From Devosia nanyangense (GTDB taxonomy: Bacteria > Pseudomonadota > Alphaproteobacteria > Rhizobiales > Devosiaceae), in contig JACRAF010000061.1 in the NCBI GenBank assembly GCA_016213505.1, positions 62,001 to 126,000 of the forward strand: a stretch of 64,000 nt of DNA, given 5' to 3'. The position numbers were made by a program, and so were the translations under genes. Below the pieces are notes generated by a model that saw only the letters and a list, made by a program, of their open reading frames with translations, ran no database searches and had not been told where the DNA came from. Below, piece by piece: positions 41,608 to 49,333 of the stretch. Every line of letters starts with the position of its first letter. The first letter of the stretch is position 1.

Positions 41608-42704
41608 CAGTCCCTTGCCCCCGGTGCGCCGAACGCCCGCAACACTTCGACCAGCCGGCGCATCGCCGGCTCCGGCCCGATGGAAATCCTGAGGCCATTG
41701 TCGATGCCATAGACACCGATCTCGCGCACGATCAAGCCCTCGTCGAACAGCGCCTGGAACGCCGCCTTGCTGGTTTCGGCATCGGCGAACAGCGCGAGGA
41801 CGAAATTGGCCTCGCTCGGCACCACCCTTATAGCGTTGCCGCTCAGCGCGCGGGTCAGCCAGTCGCGCCAGCGCGCATTGTAGGCGCGCAGCATCTCGGT
41901 GAAGCCGGTGTCGCGCGCCGCCGCGGCGCCGGCGAACTGCGCCGGGCGGTTGACGTTGAACGGTCCGCGGATGCGGTTGACCACGTCGACGACGTGGGCG
42001 GGAGCATACATCCAGCCGATGCGTGAGCCGGCAAGGCCCATCTTGGAGAAGGTGCGCACCATGACGACGTTCTCGGCGCGGTTCACCAGCGAGATGCCGA
42101 CATCGTAGTCCTCGGAGGTGACGTATTCGGCGTAGGCGCTGTCGAGGACGAACAGGATGTCGGGCCTCAGCCCCGCACGCAGCCGCTCGAGTTCTTCGCC
42201 GCCCAGATACGTGCCGGTCGGATTGTTGGGGTTGGCAAGGAACAGCATTTTGGTCCGCGGCGTCACCGCGCCGAGCAGCGCGTCGACGTCGGCGCGATAG
42301 TCGCGCTCGGGCGCCATGACGATCTCGGCCGATGCCCCCATGGTGACGATCGGATAGACGTTGAAGCCGTGCCGGCTCATCACCGCCTCGTCCCCTTCGC
42401 CGAGATAGCATTGGGCGAGCAGGTGCAAGAGATCGTCCGAACCGTTGCCGCAGACGATCCGGTCGGGATCGAGCCCATGCACCTCGCCCAGCGCTTCGCG
42501 CAGGACGCGCGATGTGCCCTCGGGATAGATCTCGGGGCTGCGGCTGGCTTCGGTGAGCGCGGCCAGCGCCGCGGGCGAAGCGCCGAGCGGGGATTCGTTG
42601 GCGCTGAGCTTGATCGCCACCACGCCCGGCGCCGCCTGCGACTTGCCGGGCACATAGGGCGCGATCTTGAGGATGCCGGGCTGCGGCATGGGACGGTCGA
42701 TCAT
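41607..42704 (-). CDS. hisC: Histidinol-phosphate/aromatic aminotransferase
   Basis: PLP-dependent class I/II aminotransferase of the HisC kind; in rhizobia such a copy beside tyrC may also act on aromatic amino acids. Marks: LSANESPLGASPAA, NPNNPTGTYL, PLP lysine in VRTFSKMGLAGSRIGW and RISIGPEPAMRRL. The ATG at 42704 gives the usual N-terminus and 365 residues; the longer open frame upstream has no similarity. Confidence 0.9.
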   Translation of the reverse strand: MIDRPMPQPGILKIAPYVPGKSQAAPGVVAIKLSANESPLGASPAALAALTEASRSPEIYPEGTSRVLREALGEVHGLDPDRIVCGNGSDDLLHLLAQCYLGEGDEAVMSRHGFNVYPIVTMGASAEIVMAPERDYRADVDALLGAVTPRTKMLFLANPNNPTGTYLGGEELERLRAGLRPDILFVLDSAYAEYVTSEDYDVGISLVNRAENVVMVRTFSKMGLAGSRIGWMYAPAHVVDVVNRIRGPFNVNRPAQFAGAAAARDTGFTEMLRAYNARWRDWLTRALSGNAIRVVPSEANFVLALFADAETSKAAFQALFDEGLIVREIGVYGIDNGLRISIGPEPAMRRLVEVLRAFGAPGARD

Positions 42705-42802
42705 TAGGTCTGCTGCGGGGGTCTTGTGCGGGGTCGAAAGCCGCGCGGACCATAGTGAAAGGGGCCGGTGAAGGCAAAGGAAAGCGCTGCGCGTCAGCCC
42801 TC

Positions 42803-42831
42803 TTGAATTATCCGGATATTCCGGATTATAT
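42803..42831 (+). promoter_or_regulatory. Promoter with embedded operator for the phd/pemK pair
   Basis: TTGAAT and TTATAT are separated by 17 bases. The spacer holds ATCCGGA-TAT-TCCGGAT, a perfect 7-3-7 inverted repeat (42810-42826), ideal for repression by the antitoxin. CGGAGG follows before the start at 42856. Confidence 0.6.
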
Positions 42832-42855
42832 GGAGAACTATCGGAGGCCCGAGAA

Positions 42856-43206
42856 ATGCCGAAAGTCACAGCCGCGCAGTTCCAGAAGCAGTTTGGCACC
42901 TACAGCGAAACCGCTCAACGCACCCCGGTCACAATCACCAAGCACGGCCGCGACAGCCTCGTCGTGTTGTCAGCGGCCGCATATGAGCGACTGAAATCCT
43001 TCGATACGCGCGAAGCATACTCGGTGTTCGATCTGCCTGACGACATCGCTGAAGCTCTCCTCAACGCGACCGCCCCTGAATGGACCGCTAGATACGATCA
43101 CGAGATGGATGAAGCGTGGAACTCCCCCAACCCGAAGTCGGCCAAGTCATTCAATACGGCTACCTCTGGCAGCGAGAAGACGCACAAGGTCGCGAAGACT
43201 CGCTGA
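42856..43206 (+). CDS. Phd/YefM-family antitoxin
   Basis: Antitoxin-like protein with the Phd/YefM fold at the N-terminus (TAAQFQKQFGTYSETAQRTPVTITKHGRDSLVVLSAAAYERL). The middle is acidic; the last 30 residues lie inside the toxin gene in another frame, so the C-terminal tail (KSAKSFNTATSGSEKTHKV) may be non-conserved. A shorter antitoxin ending after MDEAW would be usual. The promoter with embedded dyad lies just upstream. Confidence 0.75.
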   Translation: MPKVTAAQFQKQFGTYSETAQRTPVTITKHGRDSLVVLSAAAYERLKSFDTREAYSVFDLPDDIAEALLNATAPEWTARYDHEMDEAWNSPNPKSAKSFNTATSGSEKTHKVAKTR

Positions 43207-43565
43207 AGAGCCGCCCCTGCGCCATTGTTCTTGCCATCGTTCCTAGCCGCGGCGAGGAGCATGGAACCCACGTGGCGGTGGCGCCGATCACGCATAGCCC
43301 GCCGGATGATCCGCGTTCTGCAGTGGAGATCCCGCCCGACGTCAAGAAGCGCCTCGGGCTTGATGACGAACGAAGCTGGATCATCCTGACCGAGATAAAC
43401 CGCTTCAGCTGGCCCGGACCCGATCTCGTGCCACTTCGCGCTCGCGCCCGCCTCAAGGAATTCATCTACGGCAGCCTGCCGAAGGCCTTGATCAACGAAA
43501 TGTTGCGGGTGCTCGCCATCCACATCCGGGCCGGCCGACTGAAGGTCGTCAAGCGCACCGAATAA
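43116..43565 (+). CDS. PemK/MazF-like toxin
   Basis: Probable toxin of the MazF/PemK barrel class. PQPEVGQVIQYGYLWQREDAQ, SRPCAIVLAIVPSRG, VAVAPITHSPP and SWIILTEINRFSWPG are the marks seen in a rhizobial clade of such proteins. 149 residues, normal. It overlaps the antitoxin gene by 91 bases in another frame, much longer than the usual few bases, so start assignment and read-through deserve care. Confidence 0.7.
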   Translation: MELPQPEVGQVIQYGYLWQREDAQGREDSLKSRPCAIVLAIVPSRGEEHGTHVAVAPITHSPPDDPRSAVEIPPDVKKRLGLDDERSWIILTEINRFSWPGPDLVPLRARARLKEFIYGSLPKALINEMLRVLAIHIRAGRLKVVKRTE

Positions 43566-44309
43566 TCACCGCGGCTCGAGTTCCTCCATCGCCGTCTGCG
43601 CCGAGAGCGAGGGGACGCGGACATAGCGTTCGAGCTTCCTGCGCCGCGGCACCGCGGGGAACAGTTCCTTGCGCGCCGAGACCACGATGACGCCGGCAAA
43701 GAGCGTGCCGAACAGACGGAAGAAGCGCTCGAAGAAGCGGGCGGATCTGATCATCAGCCGGTGGTCCGAGGGCGGGAGATAGAGCGCCTCGCGCCACGCC
43801 TCGGGCACGAAGGAATGGTCGCGCAGCAGGCGCTCGAGCTGCGACCGGCTGAACGGATAGCCGTCGCCGAACGGCGTGTTGTCGGCCGCCGCCCAGAGCC
43901 CGCGCCGGCGCGGCACGACCACCACCAGCCGGGCGTTGGGCGCCGAAACGCGCCAGATTTCGCGCATCAGCTCCTCGGCATCGGCGACATGCTCGAAGGC
44001 GTGCACGGCGATGATCAGATCGACCGCCGAATCGGTGAGCGGCATTTCGAGCGGATCGCAGAGCACCGTGTGCGACGGCCCTTCGCGCGGCCATGCCGAC
44101 GAGCCCTGCCGGGCCGGCATGAAGGCGATCACCCGCTCGGCGGTCGCCAGCGCAAAGCGCAGATACGGCGTCGCGAACCCCAGACCGAGCACGCGGCGGC
44201 GGTCGATCGAGCCGGCGAGCTTGATCACCTCCTCGCGCACCAGCGCGCGGGAAATCTTGCCCAGCGGGGATTTGTAGAAGCCGATCAGGCGCTTGACGTC
44301 TGGGGTCAT
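43566..44309 (-). CDS. SAM-dependent methyltransferase (class I)
   Basis: Methyltransferase of unknown substrate. The SAM fold appears as VLGLGFATPYLRFALATAERVIAF (motif I region, degenerate GxG), LCDPLEMPLTDSAVDLIIAVHAFEHVAD and IWRVSAPNARLVVVVPRRRG. 247 residues. It is divergent from gloB, a pairing typical in rhizobia, so it may be connected with methylglyoxal or glutathione metabolism; that is inference. Confidence 0.85.
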   Translation of the reverse strand: MTPDVKRLIGFYKSPLGKISRALVREEVIKLAGSIDRRRVLGLGFATPYLRFALATAERVIAFMPARQGSSAWPREGPSHTVLCDPLEMPLTDSAVDLIIAVHAFEHVADAEELMREIWRVSAPNARLVVVVPRRRGLWAAADNTPFGDGYPFSRSQLERLLRDHSFVPEAWREALYLPPSDHRLMIRSARFFERFFRLFGTLFAGVIVVSARKELFPAVPRRRKLERYVRVPSLSAQTAMEELEPR

Positions 44310-44385
44310 GTCTTGCGGGTCATGGCTTTGGCATCAACAAGCGGGTAATCTCTGTAGCGCGTTGCATCGGCGGAGCAAAATCATC

Positions 44386-45159
44386 GTGGCGGTCCTGGTC
44401 GAGCTGTTTTTGTGCCGCACCGACAATTACGGATATCTCGTGCACGACGTTGAAAGCCGCAAGACCGCGGCGATCGATGCGCCCGATGCCGGGGCAATCA
44501 AGGCCGCGCTCAACCATCGCGGCTGGACGCTGACCGACATCTTCATCACCCACCACCACCGCGACCATGTCGAAGGTCTTCCGGTGCTGAAATCGGATTT
44601 CGACGTGACCGTCACCGGCCCCCGCCTCGACGCCGAGAAGATTCTCGGCCTCGACGTGACGGTGGCGCCCGGCGACATGGTGACGCTCGGCTCGACCGCC
44701 TTCTTCGTCATCGGCACGCCCGGCCACACGCTGGGGCAGATCGCCTATTACAACGCGGCGGACGGCCACGTGTTCACCGCCGACGCCTTGTTCTCGCTGG
44801 GCTGCGGGCGGATGTTCGAGGGCAAGCCCGGGCCGATGTGGGAGGGCCTCAAGGCGCTGCGCGCCCTGCCCGCCTCGACGCTGGTCTATTGCGGCCACGA
44901 ATATACCGAGGAGAACGCCCGTTTTGCCCTGAGCGTCGACCCCAAGAACGCCGCCCTCAATATCCGCGCCGCCGAAGTGACGCGGATGCGGGCGGCGGGA
45001 CAGTTCACCATCCCGGTCAGCATGGGGATGGAGAAGGCCACCAACCCGTTCCTCCGCGCCGACCAGCCGGCTCTGGCCGCGGCCATGGGGCTCGACCCCG
45101 ATATCGATCCCTCGGTGGTGTTCGCGGCGCTGCGCAAGGCCAAGGACGGCTTTGGCTGA
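44386..45159 (+). CDS. gloB: Hydroxyacylglutathione hydrolase (glyoxalase II)
   Basis: Binuclear-metal hydrolase converting lactoylglutathione to D-lactate and glutathione. The metal motif THHHRDH is at 55-61, with GTPGHTLG, FTADALFSLGCGRMFEG and YCGHEYTEENARFAL downstream. GTG start with GGAG about 11 bases earlier gives 257 residues, the family length; the longer open frame before it has no similarity. Confidence 0.93.
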   Translation: MAVLVELFLCRTDNYGYLVHDVESRKTAAIDAPDAGAIKAALNHRGWTLTDIFITHHHRDHVEGLPVLKSDFDVTVTGPRLDAEKILGLDVTVAPGDMVTLGSTAFFVIGTPGHTLGQIAYYNAADGHVFTADALFSLGCGRMFEGKPGPMWEGLKALRALPASTLVYCGHEYTEENARFALSVDPKNAALNIRAAEVTRMRAAGQFTIPVSMGMEKATNPFLRADQPALAAAMGLDPDIDPSVVFAALRKAKDGFG

Positions 45160-45709
45160 GGCGGCGGAGCGGCTCGCCTTCAAGCCGGTCACCCCGGCGC
45201 GCTGGGACGATTTCGAGCACCTGTTCGAGGCGCCCGGCGGCCCCAAATATTGCTGGTGCATGGCCTGGCGCGCCAGCCCCGCCGAAGCCCGCGAGCACCC
45301 GCGCGGCAAATCGCGCAAGCCGCTGATGGAAGGCCGCATCAAGGGCGGCACCAGTGTCGGGTTGCTCGGATATCTTGGCGATGATCCGGTGGCCTGGGTC
45401 TCGATCGCGCCGCGCCAAACCTATCGCGATCTCGGTGGGCCGGCGGCCGAAGAGAGCGAAACGATCTGGTCGCTCGCCTGCATGTACGTCGCCCGCCGGC
45501 ACCGCAAGCAGGGACATGGCAAGCAGCTCATCGAAGCGGCCACTGCCCATGCGAAGGAACGCGGCGCAACGGTGCTCGAGGCCTATCCGGTCGATCCGGA
45601 CTCCCCCAGCTACCGCTTCATGGGCTTCGTGCCGGCCTTCGAGCAGCTGGGGTTCGTGCCGGCCGGACTTGCCGGCTCGCGCCGCCACGTGATGCGCCTC
45701 CGGCTCTGA
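45152..45709 (+). CDS. GNAT-family N-acetyltransferase
   Basis: Acetyl-CoA-dependent acetyltransferase. The acetyl-CoA loop is in YVARRHRKQGHGKQLIEAATAHAK; also GLLGYLGDDPVAWVSIAPR and GATVLEAYPVD. An uncommon Cys pair (KYCWCMAWR) near residue 33 is typical of a subgroup. 185 residues. The TTG start lies inside the gloB 3' end, so it is probably co-translated. Confidence 0.88.
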   Translation: MAEAAERLAFKPVTPARWDDFEHLFEAPGGPKYCWCMAWRASPAEAREHPRGKSRKPLMEGRIKGGTSVGLLGYLGDDPVAWVSIAPRQTYRDLGGPAAEESETIWSLACMYVARRHRKQGHGKQLIEAATAHAKERGATVLEAYPVDPDSPSYRFMGFVPAFEQLGFVPAGLAGSRRHVMRLRL

Positions 45710-45732
45710 TCGGCCGCCTCGGTCCTTTACGC

Positions 45733-45750
45733 CGCATCAACCATGATGCG
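45733..45750. promoter_or_regulatory. Inverted repeat, possible activator site
   Basis: CGCATCA-ACCA-TGATGCG is a perfect inverted repeat about 100 bases upstream of a sigma-54 promoter, the distance usual for an enhancer-binding activator. It is also close behind the GNAT stop, so a transcription-terminating role is the alternative, especially with the GACCC/GGGTC hairpin that follows. Confidence 0.35.
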
Positions 45751-45832
45751 ACCCGCGTGGGTCCTTTCGGCCGCCGGCGCGTTTACCCTCCGACTCGAAA
45801 CCGCCGCAAATCCTTAACAAATCCTTGCGGCA

Positions 45833-45847
45833 TGGCACGCCCCTTGC
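45833..45847 (+). promoter_or_regulatory. Sigma-54 promoter (-24/-12)
   Basis: TGGCACG-N4-TTGC matches every conserved base of the sigma-54 consensus, including the GG (-24) and GC (-12) pair. It is about 77 bases upstream of the small gene at 45924. Directly before it stands a tandem direct repeat CAAATCCTT with an 11-base period (45807-45826). Confidence 0.7.
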
Positions 45848-45875
45848 GACGTTGCCTGCAGATCAGGACCAAAGC

Positions 45876-45892
45876 TGTCCCAATGTGGGACA
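45876..45892. promoter_or_regulatory. Inverted repeat in the leader of the sigma-54 gene
   Basis: TGTCCCA-ATG-TGGGACA is a perfect inverted repeat located 17-33 bases after the expected start point of the sigma-54 promoter. It may bind a repressor or be an RNA hairpin in the leader. Confidence 0.45.
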
Positions 45893-45923
45893 CCGCTCCG
45901 GATCGGCACAGGAAAGACCGGCG

Positions 45924-46172
45924 ATGCGCCAAGTTGGAACACCGAGGGACAGACTGCCGGTCGCGCTCGGCCTCGCCACGCGCCAGTTCTCGGCCCGCGC
46001 CACGCCCGATGCCGGATTTCTCAGCCAGCTGATCGCCGAACGCCACCACCTCGCGACGCAGCGCGCCAAACGCCGCGCCCCGGTCGACGACGCGCTCAGG
46101 ACCTACGACGCCGGCGGCCGGATCAGCGAACGCCGCATGCCGCCGGGCTACCGGATGTCGATCGACGCATAG
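45924..46172 (+). CDS. Small conserved-type protein under a sigma-54 promoter
   Basis: Protein of 82 residues, very basic: ATRQFSARATPDAGFLSQLI, then AERHHLATQRAKRRAPVDDAL and the ending ERRMPPGYRMSIDA. This shape is familiar from rhizobial small hypothetical proteins (ending MPPGYR), but no function is known. AGGAAAG stands eight bases before the ATG. The upstream sigma-54 promoter and palindromes suggest activator-controlled expression, perhaps nitrogen, motility or stress linked. Confidence 0.75.
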   Translation: MRQVGTPRDRLPVALGLATRQFSARATPDAGFLSQLIAERHHLATQRAKRRAPVDDALRTYDAGGRISERRMPPGYRMSIDA

Positions 46173-46210
46173 GGCCCGGGTTGCTCGAGAGGCGCCGCCT
46201 GCACCGGTAT

Positions 46211-46380
46211 CCCTTCTCCCCTTGAGGGAGAAGGTGGATCGGGCCCGTTTGGGCCGAGACGGTTGAGGGGTTCTCTCCCCAACCACTCTGCCGGTGGAGG
46301 CTCACCCCTCATCCGCCCGGAGCCTGCCCTCGGGCGCGACGCGACCCGTGGGGGCACCTTCTCCCTCAAGGGAGAAGGGG
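46211..46380. repeat. 170-bp inverted-repeat element
   Basis: Its two 26-base ends are nearly perfect inverted copies of each other (CCTTCTCCC-type, each itself palindromic), and the middle holds GGGCCCGTTTGGGCC and more. It is the shape of a common alphaproteobacterial intergenic repeat, mobile by unknown means. It separates two converging genes. Confidence 0.75.
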
Positions 46381-46420
46381 TTCGCGAAAACCGCACGAGC
46401 CCCGGCAGAACGGCGGCCTC

Positions 46421-46867
46421 TCACCCCATCGTCACGTCGCGGCCGGCGCCGGTGATGGAGATGGTGAAGCCGGCGACCACGTCGACGACGCTCATGATCA
46501 TCAACAGGAAGAACACCGAGCTCGCCGCCGCGCCGGCGAGCAGGAACTCGATCAGAAAGACGACGAACAACGCCGTCGAGACCATGTGCTCGATCACCGA
46601 GGAGCGGCCGGTATTGGTCGATTTGAGCACCTCGAAGAACAGGCAGACCAGCCCCACCACCAGCAGCAGATCGCCCGAGGTGAGAGCCCACTCGGTGCCC
46701 GACACCATCCGGATCTGGAAGATCTGGTTGGCCCACCCGGCCGGCTGGCCGCCATAGATGGTGAACCCCAGCAGATTGTAGATGAGGAACGGCAGGATCA
46801 GCAGCGGCGGAATAAACGGCCCGCGCGCGCGGCGGCCTTCGGGCGGGAGGATCACGGTTTCGGTCAT
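46421..46867 (-). CDS. Four-helix membrane protein, unknown function
   Basis: Integral-membrane protein of 148 residues with about four hydrophobic stretches (LILPFLIYNLLGFTIYGG; LLLVVGLVCLFFEVLKSTNT; LFVVFLIEFLLAGAAASSVFF; VDVVAGFTISITG). The ATG at 46867 has GAGGAG before it; an in-frame ATG six codons up lies on the ribosome site and is less likely. No family recognised; similar proteins are widespread in rhizobia. Confidence 0.75.
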   Translation of the reverse strand: MTETVILPPEGRRARGPFIPPLLILPFLIYNLLGFTIYGGQPAGWANQIFQIRMVSGTEWALTSGDLLLVVGLVCLFFEVLKSTNTGRSSVIEHMVSTALFVVFLIEFLLAGAAASSVFFLLMIMSVVDVVAGFTISITGAGRDVTMG

Positions 46868-46984
46868 TTGGGGCTCCTCATGCAATTCGGCCCGAACAAT
46901 GGCAAAGTGCGGCGCGCGCCGCCAGTCCCGTCTTGCACAGCGGCCGGCGCCTCACGATATTGAGCCGGACCAAGGAGACGCCCC

Positions 46985-47425
46985 ATGTCCGATCCCAACA
47001 ACTCGGCCGACAGCAAGCCGTCCGACAGCAAGCCCACCGGAGACTGGCGGGATCAGCGCCGGGCCGAGCGTCACGCGCGGCGTGGCGCCATGCTCGATCA
47101 CTGGGGCGGCATCCCGATCGGGGGCCTCATCATCCTCGTCGTCGGCGTCATCTTCCTTGCCGACAATTTCGGCTTCCACCTGCCCGAGCGCTGGTGGGCG
47201 CTGTTCGTGTTGATCCCGGCCGCCGGGGCGCTGGTCTCAGCGGTCCGCTTCTACCGCCAGGACGGCAACCTCAGCACACGCGTTGCCGGCGCCGCGACGG
47301 GCGGCGTCTTGATGCTCGCCATCGCGCTCGCCCTCTTCCTCGGTCTCAACTGGGGCATGTTCTGGCCGGTGATCCTGATCATCGTCGGCGCCGGCATCAT
47401 CACCCGCGGCTACTGGCCGCGATAA
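46985..47425 (+). CDS. LiaF-like transmembrane protein
   Basis: Membrane protein of 146 residues: a charged, hydrophilic N-terminus rich in Asp/Arg, then four helices beginning GGIPIGGLIILVVGVIFLADNF and ending FWPVILIIVGAGIITRGYW. The pattern matches LiaF-transmembrane-type (DUF5668) proteins. AAGGAG precedes the ATG by eight bases. Role unknown. Confidence 0.78.
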   Translation: MSDPNNSADSKPSDSKPTGDWRDQRRAERHARRGAMLDHWGGIPIGGLIILVVGVIFLADNFGFHLPERWWALFVLIPAAGALVSAVRFYRQDGNLSTRVAGAATGGVLMLAIALALFLGLNWGMFWPVILIIVGAGIITRGYWPR

Positions 47426-47429
47426 GTCC

Positions 47430-48827
47430 CTAAACCTTCAGCGTCCCCACCATGTTCTCGGGCTTCACTTCGGCGTCGAATTCCTCGCCGGTGAGGAGCC
47501 CCAGTTCGATGGCGGATTCGCGGAGCGTCGTGCCCTTCTTGTGGGCGTTCTTGGCGAGCCTGGCGGCGTTGTCGTAGCCGATCCTGCGGTTGAGCGCCGT
47601 GACCAGCATCAGCGACTGATCGACCAGCTGCTTGATGCGCGCCCGGTCGGGCTCGATGCCGACGGCGCAGTGATCGTTGAAACTCTTGGCGGCGTCCGCC
47701 AGCAGCCGCACCGACTGCAGGAAATTGTAGGCGATCACCGGCTTGAACACGTTGAGCTCGAAATTGCCCTGGCTCGCTGCGATGCCGATGGCGGCATCGT
47801 TCCCCATCACCTGCACCGCGACCATAGTGGTCGCCTCGGCCTGCGTCGGGTTGACCTTGCCCGGCATGATCGACGAACCCGGCTCGTTCTCGGGGATGGT
47901 GATCTCGCCCAGGCCCGAGCGCGGGCCGGAGGCGAGCCAGCGCACGTCGTTGGCGATCTTCATCAGCGCCACGGCGAGCTGCTTCAGCGCCCCCGAGGTG
48001 CCGACGAAGGCGTCGTGCCCGGCCATCACCGCGTATTTGTTGGGCGCCGTGACGAACGGCTGGCCGGTGAGTTTTGCGATCTCGGCGGCGACCGTCTCGC
48101 CGTATTTGGGGTGGGCGTTGAGCCCGGTGCCGACGGCGGTGCCGCCCAGCGCCAGCTCGTAGAGCTGCGGCAGCATGGCGCGGATGGCGCCCAGCGCATG
48201 GTCGAGCTGCGCCACCCAGCCGCTCATCTCCTGCCCCAGGGTCAGGGGCGTGGCGTCCTGCAGATGGGTGCGGCCGATCTTGACCACATCCATGAACTGT
48301 TTCGATTTGCCGTCGAGCGTGTCGCGCAGCAGCATGACGCGATCGACCAGGTAGTTCTCGATCGCCTCGACCGCAGCGATGTGCATCGCCGTCGGATAGG
48401 TGTCGTTGGACGACTGGCTCATGTTGACGTGGTCGTTGGGATGGACCGGCTTTTTCGATCCCATCGTCCCGCCGGCGAGCTCGATGGCGCGGTTGGAGAT
48501 GACCTCGTTGACGTTCATGTTGGACTGGGTGCCCGAGCCGGTCTGCCAGACCACCAGCGGGAAATGCTCCCTGAGCCTGCCGGAGATCACCTCGTCGGCG
48601 GCCTTGACGATGAGGTCGCGGGTGGCCTCGTCCATCAGCCCGAGCTTGTGGTTGGCGAGCGCTGCCGCTTTCTTCAGGATGCCGAAGGCGCGGATGATCT
48701 CGGCCGGCATCTTTTCGCCGCCGATATCGAAATTGGCCAGCGAGCGGGCGGTCTGCGCCCCGTAATACTTGTCGGCCGGCACGTTGATCGTGCCCATCGA
48801 ATCCGATTCAACCCGCATCGAGGTCAA
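47430..48827 (-). CDS. fumC: Fumarate hydratase class II
   Basis: TCA-cycle enzyme hydrating fumarate to malate. The family signature [34 protein letters not shown] and the [10 protein letters not shown] region are all present. 465 residues; the start may be three codons later (MRVESDSMG). Oxygen-stable FeS-free class. It stands alone, converging with the LiaF-like gene. Confidence 0.95.
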   Translation of the reverse strand: MTSMRVESDSMGTINVPADKYYGAQTARSLANFDIGGEKMPAEIIRAFGILKKAAALANHKLGLMDEATRDLIVKAADEVISGRLREHFPLVVWQTGSGTQSNMNVNEVISNRAIELAGGTMGSKKPVHPNDHVNMSQSSNDTYPTAMHIAAVEAIENYLVDRVMLLRDTLDGKSKQFMDVVKIGRTHLQDATPLTLGQEMSGWVAQLDHALGAIRAMLPQLYELALGGTAVGTGLNAHPKYGETVAAEIAKLTGQPFVTAPNKYAVMAGHDAFVGTSGALKQLAVALMKIANDVRWLASGPRSGLGEITIPENEPGSSIMPGKVNPTQAEATTMVAVQVMGNDAAIGIAASQGNFELNVFKPVIAYNFLQSVRLLADAAKSFNDHCAVGIEPDRARIKQLVDQSLMLVTALNRRIGYDNAARLAKNAHKKGTTLRESAIELGLLTGEEFDAEVKPENMVGTLKV

Positions 48828-48840
48828 GGCAATCCCCTAA

Positions 48841-48873
48841 ACAAAAACGGCCAGTCCTTGTGGGACTGGCCGG
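48841..48873 (-). terminator. Terminator after rpmF
   Basis: CGGCCAGTCC/GGACTGGCCG hairpin with a five-base loop is followed, on the minus strand, by TTTTTGT. It is 36 bases after the rpmF stop and just before the fumC start region. Confidence 0.85.
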
Positions 48874-48908
48874 ATGAAAATTCAATACGCCGAAAGCCGG
48901 TCGGGCCG

Positions 48909-49094
48909 TCAGGAGGCAGTCTTGGGCGTCAGGATCTGGCGGCCGCGATACATGCCGGTCTTGAGATCGACATGGTGCGGACGGCGCAGCTCGCCCGAAT
49001 CCTTGTCCTCGACATAGGCCGGGGCGGCAAGCGCATCGGCGGAGCGGCGGAACCCGCGCTTCATCGGCGAGGTCTTGCGTTTTGGCACAGCCAT
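48909..49094 (-). CDS. rpmF: Large-subunit ribosomal protein L32
   Basis: [20 protein letters not shown] and the ending [19 protein letters not shown] are diagnostic for L32 of alphaproteobacteria. The protein (61 residues) lacks the CxxC zinc pair found in some bacterial L32 proteins, as is normal in this class. It has its own terminator and no neighbour in the same direction. Confidence 0.97.
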   Translation of the reverse strand: MAVPKRKTSPMKRGFRRSADALAAPAYVEDKDSGELRRPHHVDLKTGMYRGRQILTPKTAS

Positions 49095-49234
49095 GGTGGA
49101 ACTCCGAAATTAACTAGGGTCTCGCCGAGTCTTTCGGCGGCAACAGACCGGGGTCTGCCGGAAGTTGGCGCTCTATAGAGAACAATTGCCGGAATGGCTA
49201 GGGGGTCGCTGAAGTTTGCGCAATCCCACAATGC

Positions 49235-49322
49235 CATTCCCGCGCCGGCGGGAATCCAGTACCTAGGCCGGAACACCCGAAGCTCGGAGAGTCCGGCCTG
49301 GATTCCCGCCGGCGCGGGAATG
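49235..49322. repeat. Inverted-repeat element with perfect 25-bp arms
   Basis: Both 25-base arms (CATTCCCGCGCCGGCGGG... and its exact complement) enclose a smaller hairpin with GGCCGGA/TCCGGCC. The arm is typical of a widespread intergenic repeat with GTCATTCCCGCG ends. The right arm ends 11 bases before the ispA ATG, so the element supplies its leader. Confidence 0.85.
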
Positions 49323-49333
49323 ACGGGGTGGAA

